Source of the DNA: Larkinella insperata
Lineage (GTDB): Bacteria; Bacteroidota; Bacteroidia; Cytophagales; Spirosomataceae
Length of the DNA stretch: 64,000 nucleotides
Reading direction: 5' to 3'
NCBI RefSeq assembly: GCF_026248825.1
Contig: NZ_CP110973.1
Coordinates: 4,733,501 to 4,797,500 of the forward strand
Shown here: piece after piece, positions 26,001 through 33,746 of the stretch
Layout of the letters: each line of letters starts with the position of its first letter
How positions within the stretch are numbered: position 1 is the first letter of the stretch
Notes under the pieces: generated by a model
What the model was told of the DNA's origin: nothing
What the model saw: only the letters and a program-made list of their open reading frames with translations
Databases searched by the model: none
Program-made: the position numbers and the translations under genes

Positions 26001-26172
26001 GGGCCTGCGGCTGAACGCGGTGGCCAACAACGTAGCGGTGTTGAAAAAATGGACCGAAAACATGGACCCCGAAATGGTCAACAACGCGTCGGACAACGCC
26101 ACCGGACTGGACTTCTGGCCGAGTTTGCCGCCCACCCGGAGCCTGGGTTTCAACCTGAATATCAAGTTTTAA
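23035..26172 (+). CDS. SusC/RagA-type TonB-dependent outer-membrane transporter
   Basis: A 1045-residue SusC-like receptor. It has a signal peptide (about residues 1-22, ending GFAQ) and a carboxypeptidase-regulatory domain (about 25-105; VTGKVTGSDSKPLPGVNVLI, SYISYVSQ). The plug has IRIRGQSSFSGQNNPLIVING, the NPDDIETMTVLKGATAAALYG segment and DGVVMITTK (up to about 250). A 22-strand barrel makes up the rest, ending in SLGFNLNIKF. Such proteins import oligosaccharides or other large substrates with their SusD partner, here the next gene, 28 bases away. The context suggests a sugar-acid-containing glycan or oligomer (inference). Confidence 0.95.
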   Translation: MKKPVKLLILLLLLGPGYGFAQTTNRVTGKVTGSDSKPLPGVNVLISGSSQGTVADAEGNYAISAPANASLVFSYISYVSQTVPVNGRSVINVQLVEDTKSLNEVVVTALGIKRESKTLGYATATVNADQISTNRSPNLMTSLQGKMAGVNISTMSTGPGGSSKIRIRGQSSFSGQNNPLIVINGVPVDNSNYALGGNFGNRSANSSDGGDGLSSINPDDIETMTVLKGATAAALYGSRAKDGVVMITTKSRGAGKGFGVEYNTNFTTETPLDFTDFQYEYGQGEGGVRPTTPFPTSGVWSFGEKFQPGMTQVLFDGDTYPYEPVRNRVRKFYNVGTNFTNTVTVSNNGENGGFSLSFANTDNKAITPNSDFNRKTINLGFSQNINKNLVASGNINYSNEYNRNPTQLNTQDFATPTVVMTLANSMPFEALKEHQVMPNGDEFVFSRFLVRNNPYYSVNYHFENIKRDRLFGNVALKYQFTKWLYLQGRLAQDLYTRNQDYNIPNGYAPIAKAPAGYVNGSYTQDVRKFVERNYDFILGGNHTFGNIGVDVTLGGNQRFVRMDYNSVTVQDFVQPGLYTVMNGRVKNPLYSLSERKINSLYAAATISYKEFLYLNATARNDWFSTLSPENRSILYPSVTGSFVFSQAFNTLPTWLTFGKIRAAYAEVGDDNVSPYSNALFYAVNNNNFPTPTGQLVPVGGINASSVPNRNLRPLRVSEAEVGAELKFFNNRLGLDFTYYRKITKDQILATQISDASSYTNKLINVGKSMNKGIEVLLTGTPVQTAAFQWDVSANLAYNTSEVLTLGLSPADTMITVGGSGGSTLRQVVGKPIGQLFTFNYLRDEQGRQVFDKGSGRPLRNNTPVNVGNALPKYFGGITNTFSYKGITLTTLIDFKLGFKMIGGQNMNYLRHGLHKKTLVGREQGYVVGVGVNPDGEINTTRSPIQPFYETPNVLGIYEDFIYNAGFWKLRQITIGYDFTKLLPPNFFIKGLRLNAVANNVAVLKKWTENMDPEMVNNASDNATGLDFWPSLPPTRSLGFNLNIKF

Positions 26173-26200
26173 GCCGTTGAACGCAAAGACCTTTTCAGCC

Positions 26201-27748
26201 ATGAAAACGAAAACCAACTACCTGTTCGGCCTGCTGACCTCGCTTTGTCTGCTCACCGGCTGCGATGATAAGTTTGACGAAATCAACACCAACAAAGTCG
26301 ATCCGACCACGCTGGCCCCGTCGTTTGTGATGAACAAAGCCATCATTGACGCAACCTACCTCGACGGGTTTGGCACGCTGCAAATGCTGTGTTACGAATT
26401 CGGCATTGTCCAGCAGATCATTACGCCCTACGGCAGTTCGCTGGCCGGGGCCAATTACAACCAGAACAACGTGAGCAACACCCCGCTCGTCTGGCAGAAT
26501 TTCTACCGGAACGTCCTGAAACAAATCGTTGATGTGGTGGACAAAACCAAAGACGACCCCAACCGCACCAACCTGTACAACATGGCCCGGATCTGGAAAG
26601 CCTATTCGTTCATGATTCTGACCGATACCTACGGCGATATTCCTTATACCGAAGCGGCCAAAGGGTACATCAGCGAAATCACCTCGCCCAAGTACGATTC
26701 CCAGCAGGCCATCTACGCGGATCTTCTGAAGGAGCTGGACGAAGCGTCGGCGGGGCTGGATGCCACAAAAACCGTTGAATCGACCGACATTCTGTACGGC
26801 GGCAACATCGCCAAGTGGAAACGGTTTGGCTACTCGCTGATGCTGCGGGCGGGAATGCGATTGACCAAGGTGGACCCCGCAACCGCCAGAACCTACGTGA
26901 CCAAAGCCGTGACCGGGGGCGTCATGCAATCCAACGACGACAACGCCGTCATGCGCCACACGGCGTTGTACAACAACTGGATCGCCAACCACTTACAGGC
27001 TCGTGAGAAAACAAACTTTTACCTGGCTGCTCCGTTTGTCAACTACCTGAAAGCCAACAATGACCCGCGTCTGCGCTCAATTGCGGTGCGGTACGTGGGC
27101 GCAAAAGGCGGTCCGGAGCAGGTAGCTGCCCGGGCTTCCACCGATCCGAGTGTGCAGGTTGGGATGCCGATGGGCTACGATAACGTGACGGTTTCCACCC
27201 CGGCGGTGCTGGCGCAGTACGGTGTTGCCAGCCTCTGGGATTTTTCGCAGGTCAACCTGAACACGGTTTTGAAGCTCGACGCGCCGGAGTTTCACGTCAC
27301 CCACGCCCAGACGCAGTTGCTGCTGGCCGAAGCGGCTCAGCGGGGCTGGACTACGGGCACTGTCGCCGATTATTTCACCAAAGGCGTGCGGGCCAACCTG
27401 GAACAAATGGCGGCTTACGACCCTTCGGCCGCCATTCCTGAAGCGGCTATTCAGGCGTACCTGACGGCCCACCCCCTCGACCCGGCGAAAGCACTGGAGC
27501 AGATCAACACGCAATACTGGGTGGCTTCCTTCCTGAACGGTCCCGAGCTGTTTGCCAACTTCCGCCGGAGCGGCTTTCCGGCCCTGACGAAAAACCCGTA
27601 TCCGGCGTCGGAAATCACGGAGGATTTTATCCGGCGAATGCCGTACCCGGACAGCGAAACGGTTGTCAATCAGCAAAATGTCAACGAAGCCATCACGCGC
27701 CAGGGGGGCAACACCTTAAGCACCCGCGTTTGGTGGGATAAGAAGTAA
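26201..27748 (+). CDS. SusD/RagB-family outer-membrane lipoprotein
   Basis: A 515-residue substrate-binding lipoprotein partner of the preceding SusC. The lipobox is LTGC at about residues 14-17 (MKTKTNYLFGLLTSLCLLTG before the cysteine). The helical repeats (YNMARIWKAYSFMILTDTYG, about 125-144) and the C-terminal half fit the SusD-like subgroup named nutrient-binding outer membrane lipoprotein. The start at 26201 gives a clean lipoprotein signal; eight further codons upstream are less likely. It should cap the SusC barrel on the cell surface and bind the incoming substrate. Confidence 0.92.
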   Translation: MKTKTNYLFGLLTSLCLLTGCDDKFDEINTNKVDPTTLAPSFVMNKAIIDATYLDGFGTLQMLCYEFGIVQQIITPYGSSLAGANYNQNNVSNTPLVWQNFYRNVLKQIVDVVDKTKDDPNRTNLYNMARIWKAYSFMILTDTYGDIPYTEAAKGYISEITSPKYDSQQAIYADLLKELDEASAGLDATKTVESTDILYGGNIAKWKRFGYSLMLRAGMRLTKVDPATARTYVTKAVTGGVMQSNDDNAVMRHTALYNNWIANHLQAREKTNFYLAAPFVNYLKANNDPRLRSIAVRYVGAKGGPEQVAARASTDPSVQVGMPMGYDNVTVSTPAVLAQYGVASLWDFSQVNLNTVLKLDAPEFHVTHAQTQLLLAEAAQRGWTTGTVADYFTKGVRANLEQMAAYDPSAAIPEAAIQAYLTAHPLDPAKALEQINTQYWVASFLNGPELFANFRRSGFPALTKNPYPASEITEDFIRRMPYPDSETVVNQQNVNEAITRQGGNTLSTRVWWDKK

Positions 27749-27765
27749 ACGAATTTTGTAAAAGC

Positions 27766-27849
27766 TGTTTTGCAGCGTTGAGCGGAGTAAAAGGAGGTAA
27801 GCGGAGCCTCGGCGTACCTCTGTTTTTCTCCGCTCAACGCTGCGAAACA
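27766..27849. repeat. Long hairpin between susD and dgoD
   Basis: A 27-base inverted repeat with two mismatches (27766-27792 and 27823-27849; core GCAGCGTTGAGCGGAG) has a 30-base loop that contains a smaller GGAGGTA/TACCTC stem. It starts 17 bases after the susD stop. Hairpins at this place in Sus operons often separate abundant susCD message from downstream enzyme message; that role is inference. It also looks like a mobile intergenic repeat. Confidence 0.65.
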
Positions 27850-27882
27850 ACTCCATTTTAACCGCCTAAACCTACACAAGAA

Positions 27883-29115
27883 ATGAAATCAAGTGTTTCC
27901 CGGCGCACGGCCATCCAATCGGTTCTGGGCGTGGTCGGCACCGCCATGACGGCTTTACCCGAATCGTCGTACGCCCAAAACCCCGGGCCGTTTCGGGATT
28001 ACAGCAAAGTGAAAATTACCAAACTGGAAACCTTCCTGGTTAAACCCCGCTGGATTTTCCTGAAAATTCACACCGACGTGGGCGTGGTGGGCCTGGGCGA
28101 ACCGCTGCTCGAAGGGCGGGCGCTCACCATCCAGACCGCCATCAAGGAAGTCGAGCCGTATCTGATCGGGAAAGATCCGCGGGCCATCGTTCACCACTGG
28201 CAGGCCATCTACCGGCACGCGTTTTACCGGGGCGGCCCTATTCTGACGAGTGCCCTGAGCGGCATCGACCACGCCCTCTGGGACATCAAAGGCAAACTGC
28301 TCAACGTGCCGGTATACGAACTGTTGGGTGGACCCACCCGCGACCGCGTCCGGATCTACGGCCGGGCGGCCAACGCCGAAGACATGAAGAAGCGCAAGGC
28401 CGAGGGCTATACCGTGATCAAAACCGGTGTTGCCAAGAAGAATCCGGCCAATATTGTCGAAAATCCGAAATTCATTCAGTACGCCATCGATAACTTTGCT
28501 TCGCTACGGGAAGCGGGCGGCCCGGATATGGACATAGCCATCGACTTTCACGGTGCCATTCCCCCGCAGACGTCCAAGTTGTTAATCAAAGAGCTGGAAC
28601 CGTATAAACCAATGTTTGTGGAGGAACCCGTGCAGGCTCAGAACGTGGATGTGCTGGCCGATATTGCCCGCGGAACCCACCTGCCGATTGCAACCGGGGA
28701 GCGGATTTTTACCAAGTGGGGATTCCGCGAAATTCTGGAAAAACGGGCCGCCAGCATCATTCAGCCGGACCTTTGCCACGCGGGCGGCATCACGGAGGGG
28801 CGCATCATTGCGGGCATGGCCGAAGCCTATTACGTACCGATTGCCCCGCATAACCCGATGGGGCCAATTTCGCTGGCTGTGGGGCTCCACCTGGCCGCCA
28901 GTGTGCCCAACTTTCTGGTGCAGGAGCAGGTGTCGCTGGGGGAAGGGTACCTCAAAAAACCGTTCAAGCTGGAAAAGGATGGAACGGTGTTGATTCCGAC
29001 GGGACCGGGGCTGGGCATCGAACTGGACGACGCGCAGATGAAGGATAAAATTGGCCACGACTGGAAAAATCCGGAGACCTATAACGCCCTGGATGGCTCG
29101 GTAGTCGACTGGTGA
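27883..29115 (+). CDS. dgoD: D-galactonate dehydratase-like enolase-superfamily enzyme
   Basis: A 410-residue enzyme that should convert D-galactonate to 2-dehydro-3-deoxy-D-galactonate. Key residues are D221 and H223 in IDFHGAIPP, E247 in FVEEPV, E273 in TGERIF and H323 in IAPHNPMGP, all as in DgoD. The middle segment GYTVIKTGV supplies the second-strand lysine. The N-terminus (SRRTAIQSVLGVVGTAMTAL, then ALP-SSYAQ) is a Tat-like signal, which is odd for an enzyme feeding a cytoplasmic kinase. The adjacent dgoK and dgoA make the assignment strong. It is the second enolase-superfamily dehydratase of the locus and differs from the first at the second-strand lysine region. Confidence 0.86.
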   Translation: MKSSVSRRTAIQSVLGVVGTAMTALPESSYAQNPGPFRDYSKVKITKLETFLVKPRWIFLKIHTDVGVVGLGEPLLEGRALTIQTAIKEVEPYLIGKDPRAIVHHWQAIYRHAFYRGGPILTSALSGIDHALWDIKGKLLNVPVYELLGGPTRDRVRIYGRAANAEDMKKRKAEGYTVIKTGVAKKNPANIVENPKFIQYAIDNFASLREAGGPDMDIAIDFHGAIPPQTSKLLIKELEPYKPMFVEEPVQAQNVDVLADIARGTHLPIATGERIFTKWGFREILEKRAASIIQPDLCHAGGITEGRIIAGMAEAYYVPIAPHNPMGPISLAVGLHLAASVPNFLVQEQVSLGEGYLKKPFKLEKDGTVLIPTGPGLGIELDDAQMKDKIGHDWKNPETYNALDGSVVDW

Positions 29116-29229
29116 TCAACCATGCAGTTAACGGCGGGCCGTTTGCGGACTTTCGGCTGGTGGGCCAGCAAAACCGCAGCCGTCTACTCTGGAAACGGCC
29201 TGCCGTTGACCGAAAACCTAACTAATTAA

Positions 29230-30252
29230 ATGATCAATTATTTACTATGCTGCGATTGGGGTACATCCTCGTTTCGATTGCGACTGATCGACGGTGCAAC
29301 GTATGAACTGCTGGAGGAAGTGACTGGCCAGCAGGGAATTGCCACGGTTTTTGACGCCTGGAAAAATACCGGCGAAAAGAACGGTGTCTCGAAGGAGCAA
29401 TTTTTTCGGGAACACCTGAAGCGGCAAATCGAGGGGCTAGCCGGTAAAGCCGCCCAGTCTCTGGACCAGATTCCGGTGACGGTTTCGGGCATGGCTTCGT
29501 CCTCCATCGGGATGGAAGAAATACCGTATGCAACCCTGCCGTTTGCAATGGATGGCAGCCGGGCCAGCGTCCGGCACTTTGAAGCCGACGAAACGTTTCC
29601 GCACGAACTGCTGCTGATTTCGGGCGTACAAAGTCAGGAAGACGTGATGCGCGGGGAAGAAACGCAGCTAATTGGGTTGGCGGCCCTGCTCGATCAGGAA
29701 GGCCAGCGCCCCAGTGATGCTATTTTTATTTTCCCCGGCACCCATTCCAAGCACATGTACGTACGGGGAGGGCAACTCCTTAATTTTGAAACCTACATGA
29801 CCGGCGAGGTATTCAAACTGATGGCGACCCACAGCATCCTGAAAGATTCCGTGGATTTACGCAGTCTGAGCGATTTTTCGGCGGGCAATCTGGCCGCTTT
29901 CCGGGCGGGCGTACAGGAGGCCGATTCCGCGCTGCTAAACCGCCTGTTTACGGTTCGGACCAATCAGTTATTCAAAAAAATAAACAAGCAGCAGAACGCT
30001 TTTTACCTGAGCGGTTTGCTGATTGGTGCCGAGTTAAAACCGTTGCGGGCGAAAGAAAACTGGCAATTGGTTTTGTGCAGCGGCACGAATTTATTTCCGT
30101 TTTATCAACAGGCTATTACTGATTTAAAGCTGGTGGATCGCACAACGTTTATTCCGGCGGAAGTCATCGATCAGGCTGCGGTAGTGGGCCAGGTTATCCT
30201 TTTTCAGAATCAACATTCAAACGTATCGGTCTATCGAAATGAGTCAGACTAA
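29230..30252 (+). CDS. dgoK: 2-dehydro-3-deoxygalactonokinase
   Basis: A 340-residue member of the DgoK family, which phosphorylates 2-dehydro-3-deoxy-D-galactonate at O6 using ATP. The N-terminus LLCCDWGTSSFRLRLID is the family's phosphate-binding start, and GTHSKHMYV (about residues 173-181) and the FETYMTGEVF region are conserved. Its last codons overlap the aldolase gene by 14 bases, so the two are probably translationally coupled. This is the second step of the De Ley-Doudoroff galactonate route. Confidence 0.9.
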   Translation: MINYLLCCDWGTSSFRLRLIDGATYELLEEVTGQQGIATVFDAWKNTGEKNGVSKEQFFREHLKRQIEGLAGKAAQSLDQIPVTVSGMASSSIGMEEIPYATLPFAMDGSRASVRHFEADETFPHELLLISGVQSQEDVMRGEETQLIGLAALLDQEGQRPSDAIFIFPGTHSKHMYVRGGQLLNFETYMTGEVFKLMATHSILKDSVDLRSLSDFSAGNLAAFRAGVQEADSALLNRLFTVRTNQLFKKINKQQNAFYLSGLLIGAELKPLRAKENWQLVLCSGTNLFPFYQQAITDLKLVDRTTFIPAEVIDQAAVVGQVILFQNQHSNVSVYRNESD

Positions 30253-30883
30253 ATTTTCGTGGGCGTTATTTACCAAAACGCCCATTATTGGAATTGTCCG
30301 GAATCTGGCGGTGCAGGAGGTTGTCAACGTGCTGCCAGTCTACCGGGACGCCGGACTGAGCACCCTGGAGATTACGATGAACACGCCCGGCGCCGAAGAA
30401 CTGATCCGGCACGCCCGGGAGCAGGAGCCAAACGGGCTGAATATTGGAGCCGGAACGGTTTGCACCAAACGGGATCTGGAACGCGCGCTGTTGGCGGGTG
30501 CGCAGTTTATTGTCACCCCCATCCTGGACGAAACCGTTATCAAAACCTGCGTGGAGGCTCAGATTCCCATCTTTCCCGGGGCTTTTACCCCTTCGGAGAT
30601 CTACAAAGCCTGGTCGTGGGGGGCGCCGATGATCAAGGTGTTTCCGGCGGCTTCGCTGGGACCGTCGTACCTCAAAGAAGTCAAGGCCCCGCTGAACCAG
30701 ATTAAGCTGGTGCCGACCGGCGGGGTGGGCCTAGCCAATATGGCCGACTTCCTGAAAGCCGGTGCCGACGGACTCGGTATTGGCGGGCAGTTGTTTGATA
30801 AAGACCTAATTAAAAACCAGCGTTGGGGCGATTTGAAAAATCATTTTCGGTCGTTTGTGGACGGATTAAACCTTAACCCGTAA
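30239..30883 (+). CDS. dgoA: 2-dehydro-3-deoxy-6-phosphogalactonate/phosphogluconate aldolase
   Basis: A 214-residue class I KDPG/KDPGal aldolase. The Schiff-base lysine is K133 in MIKVFPA, and the catalytic glutamate is in TLEITMNTPG (about residues 41-50). PTGGV (about 160-164) holds the phosphate. It cleaves the phosphorylated keto-deoxy acid to pyruvate and glyceraldehyde 3-phosphate. It overlaps dgoK by 14 bases. Family members accept both the gluconate- and galactonate-derived compound; the neighbouring dgoK argues for the galactonate form. Confidence 0.9.
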   Translation: MSQTKFSWALFTKTPIIGIVRNLAVQEVVNVLPVYRDAGLSTLEITMNTPGAEELIRHAREQEPNGLNIGAGTVCTKRDLERALLAGAQFIVTPILDETVIKTCVEAQIPIFPGAFTPSEIYKAWSWGAPMIKVFPAASLGPSYLKEVKAPLNQIKLVPTGGVGLANMADFLKAGADGLGIGGQLFDKDLIKNQRWGDLKNHFRSFVDGLNLNP

Positions 30884-30923
30884 CCTGTACGGTTTCTCGC
30901 TTTCTCACCTAACCCTTCACCTT

Positions 30924-32228
30924 GTGTCAACCATTAAATTTACGTATTACCGCTGGCTGATTGTCGCCCTGGTCTTTATTGCAACAACCATTAATTACCT
31001 CGACCGACAGATTATTGGCCTTCTGAAACCCATTCTGGAAAAAGAATTTAACTGGACGGAAACGGATTACGCCCAGATTGTTATGGCCTTTACGGCCGCT
31101 TACGCCGTTGGGCTGGCGTTGTCGGGCTGGGTAATCGACAAAACCGGTACCAAATGGGGCTATACGATCACCATTGTTTTCTGGAGCGTGGCCGGCATGC
31201 TGCACGCCGTGGCCCGGAGCGCGTTTGGGTTTGCGTTGGCCCGGCTGGGGCTCGGTCTGGGCGAAGCCGGTAATTTCCCGGCGGCCGTTAAAACCGTGGC
31301 GGAGTGGTTTCCCAGGAAAGAACGGGCGCTGGCTACCGGTATTTTCAATTCCGGAACCAGCGTCGGCGTGGTTGTGGCCCTGATGCTGGTTCCCTGGATT
31401 CTGAACCGTTACGGCTGGCAGGAAGTGTTCTGGATCACGGGGGCGCTGGGTTTTATCTGGCTGGTTTTCTGGCTGATTTTCTACGACGTTCCGGCCCGGC
31501 AAAAGCGGCTTTCCGCCGAAGAATACAACCTGATTACCAGCGGCCAGGATCAGGCAGCGAGCGGAATCGAAAACCAGATTTCGATCAATTGGTTTAAACT
31601 GTTCACGCTGCCGCAAACTTGGGCGTTCGTCGTCGGGAAGGCATTTATCGACCCGATTTTCTGGTTTTTCCTGTTCTGGCTGCCCTCGTATTTCTCATCA
31701 ACCTACCAGCTCGATCTGAAGAAGCCGAGTCTGGAACTACTGATCATTTACACCGCCACCACCGTGGGCAGCATCGGCGGAGGGTATGTATCGTCTGCCC
31801 TGATCAAACGCGGCTGGCCGACCCTGAAAGCCCGGAAAACCGTTCTGCTGGTGTTTGCTTTCCTGGAAATTTCGATCATTCTGGCGCAGTTTGCCACCAA
31901 CGTCTGGATGGTGGTAGCGCTGATTAGTCTGGCCGTTGCGGTACACCAGGCGTGGGCCACCAACGTGTTTACGATTGCTTCCGACCTGTTTCCCAGGCAG
32001 ACGGTCAGCTCCGTGGTGGGCATTGGCGGGATGGCCGGGGCCGTTGGCGGAATTTTTTTTCCGATGCTTGTGGGGTATCTGCTGGATTCTTACAAGGCTG
32101 CTGGTAATTTAGCGGGCGGCTACAACCTGCTTTTCACGATTTGCGGATTCACTTATCTAACCGTCTGGGCAATGATTCATTTGCTGACCCGCCATTCCAA
32201 AGCCGTTGAGCTGAACCAGTTGATTTAA
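30924..32228 (+). CDS. MFS transporter, hexuronate/galactonate (ACS) type
   Basis: A 434-residue major facilitator with about 12 transmembrane segments. The N-terminal WLIVALVFIATTINYLDRQI and the loop GLGLGEAGNFPAAVKTVAEWFPRKER, here noted by its GEAGNFPA and WFPRKERA parts, are typical of the anion:cation symporter branch that carries galactonate, glucarate or hexuronates. Translation starts at GTG (30924). It would take the sugar acid over the inner membrane for the enzymes encoded just upstream. It stands 40 bases after dgoA and 11 before the sulfatase. Confidence 0.88.
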   Translation: MSTIKFTYYRWLIVALVFIATTINYLDRQIIGLLKPILEKEFNWTETDYAQIVMAFTAAYAVGLALSGWVIDKTGTKWGYTITIVFWSVAGMLHAVARSAFGFALARLGLGLGEAGNFPAAVKTVAEWFPRKERALATGIFNSGTSVGVVVALMLVPWILNRYGWQEVFWITGALGFIWLVFWLIFYDVPARQKRLSAEEYNLITSGQDQAASGIENQISINWFKLFTLPQTWAFVVGKAFIDPIFWFFLFWLPSYFSSTYQLDLKKPSLELLIIYTATTVGSIGGGYVSSALIKRGWPTLKARKTVLLVFAFLEISIILAQFATNVWMVVALISLAVAVHQAWATNVFTIASDLFPRQTVSSVVGIGGMAGAVGGIFFPMLVGYLLDSYKAAGNLAGGYNLLFTICGFTYLTVWAMIHLLTRHSKAVELNQLI

Positions 32229-32239
32229 CCCGCTTTACC

Positions 32240-33694
32240 ATGATAGGCAAACTACCTTTCTTCAAACTTCTTTTTGTTCTCCTCCTTCTTTCCGGAATCG
32301 GTTTAGGGCTCAGCGCGTGGGTGAGCGAGCCGAAGGCCAGTCCGCCGAATGTTGTTTTGTTTTTTATCGACGATTTGGGCTACGGCGACTTATCCTGCAA
32401 CGGCGCTTTAGGCTACACCACGCCCAACCTCGACCGGATGGCGGCCGAAGGAACCCGATTTACGAGTTTTCTGGCGGCTCAGGCGGTTTGCAGTGCTTCA
32501 CGGGCGGCTTTGCTGACCGGTTGTTACCCCAACCGGGTTGGAATTTTCGGGGCGCTGGGACCCGGTTCGCCCGTGGGTTTGAATCCCGAAGAAGAGACGA
32601 TTGCGGAATTGCTGAAAGAAAAAGGCTACGCCACCGGCATTTTTGGAAAATGGCACCTGGGAAGCCAGCAGGAGTTTTTGCCCTTGCAACAGGGATTTGA
32701 CGAATACTACGGAGTGCCATACTCGCACGATATGTGGCCGCTGCACCCGAACCAGGCCAAGGCAAATTACCCGCCCCTGCATCTGATTGAAGGCAACACA
32801 CCCGGAAAAGAAGTTAAAACGCTGGAAGATGCCAGTGAATTAACGCCGAGCATTACGGAAAGGGCCCTCGGTTTTATTCGCAACCACAAAAAGCAGCCGT
32901 TCTTTCTGTACGTGCCGCATCCGCTGCCGCACGTTCCGCTGGCGGCTTCGAGCCGCTTCCGGGGCAAGAGCTCGGCGGGGTTGCTGGGCGATGTGATGAT
33001 GGAACTGGACTGGTCGGTGGGCCAGATCATGCGGGAGCTGAAGCAGCAGGGGCTGGATAAAAACACCCTCGTTATTTTCACGAGCGACAACGGCCCGTGG
33101 TTGAATTACGGCGAACATGCCGGTTCGGCGGGCGGTTTCCGGGAAGGCAAGGGAACGTCGTTTGAGGGCGGTCACCGCGTGCCCTGCATCATTCGCTGGC
33201 CGGGCGTGGTTCCGGCGGGTCGGGTTTGCAACAAACTGCTGACGACCCTGGAAATTCTGCCAACGGTGGCCAAGATCTGCGGGGCGCGTCTGCCGAAAAA
33301 AACCATCGACGGGGTCGATATGGTGGCCCTCCTGAAGGGTGACGAAACCGCCACACCCCGCGATCATTTTTATTATTACTACCGCCAGAATAGCCTGGAA
33401 GCCGTTCGGAAAGGCGACTGGAAGTTGGTTTTTGCGCATCCGGGCCGCACTTATGAAGGATTTTTACCGGGCAAGGGGGGGCAACCCGGACCCACCACGG
33501 AAACCCACGAGTTTCCGGTGGCCTTGTACGACCTCCGGCGGGACCCCGGCGAACGGTATGATGTGCGCGAGCAGAATCCCGAAGTTGTAGCGGCCCTTGA
33601 AAAACTAGCCGAAGAAGCCCGGGCCGATCTGGGTGACGATCTCCAGAAGCGGGAAGGTAAAAATGTGCGCCCGGTGGGAAAGGTAACGAAATAA
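32240..33694 (+). CDS. Secreted type I sulfatase (arylsulfatase A-like)
   Basis: A 484-residue sulfatase. After an N-terminal signal or anchor (about residues 1-30) comes the metal-binding FIDDLGYGDL (about 41-50). The signature C84-S-A-S-R88 followed by AALLTGCYPNR has the cysteine that is converted to formylglycine; the usual proline is alanine here. FGKWHLG (about 135-141) and FTSDNGPW (about 279-286) are further active-site strands. It should remove sulfate esters from a carbohydrate in the periplasm. It is the last gene of the aldonic-acid locus and links the locus to a sulfated substrate (inference). A separate sulfatase-maturing enzyme is needed and is not in the window. Confidence 0.9.
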   Translation: MIGKLPFFKLLFVLLLLSGIGLGLSAWVSEPKASPPNVVLFFIDDLGYGDLSCNGALGYTTPNLDRMAAEGTRFTSFLAAQAVCSASRAALLTGCYPNRVGIFGALGPGSPVGLNPEEETIAELLKEKGYATGIFGKWHLGSQQEFLPLQQGFDEYYGVPYSHDMWPLHPNQAKANYPPLHLIEGNTPGKEVKTLEDASELTPSITERALGFIRNHKKQPFFLYVPHPLPHVPLAASSRFRGKSSAGLLGDVMMELDWSVGQIMRELKQQGLDKNTLVIFTSDNGPWLNYGEHAGSAGGFREGKGTSFEGGHRVPCIIRWPGVVPAGRVCNKLLTTLEILPTVAKICGARLPKKTIDGVDMVALLKGDETATPRDHFYYYYRQNSLEAVRKGDWKLVFAHPGRTYEGFLPGKGGQPGPTTETHEFPVALYDLRRDPGERYDVREQNPEVVAALEKLAEEARADLGDDLQKREGKNVRPVGKVTK

Positions 33695-33701
33695 AAGAGG
33701 A

Positions 33702-33743
33702 CCATAAAAAAGCCCGTAGCATGTGCTACGGGCTTTTTTATGG
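33702..33743. terminator. Bidirectional rho-independent terminator
   Basis: A perfect 20-bp stem (33702-33721 and 33724-33743; core AAGCCCGTAGCA) with a 2-base loop carries an A-run on the left and a T-run on the right. It therefore works on both strands. It separates the convergent sulfatase and M56 peptidase genes. Confidence 0.92.
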
Positions 33744-33746
33744 CAA

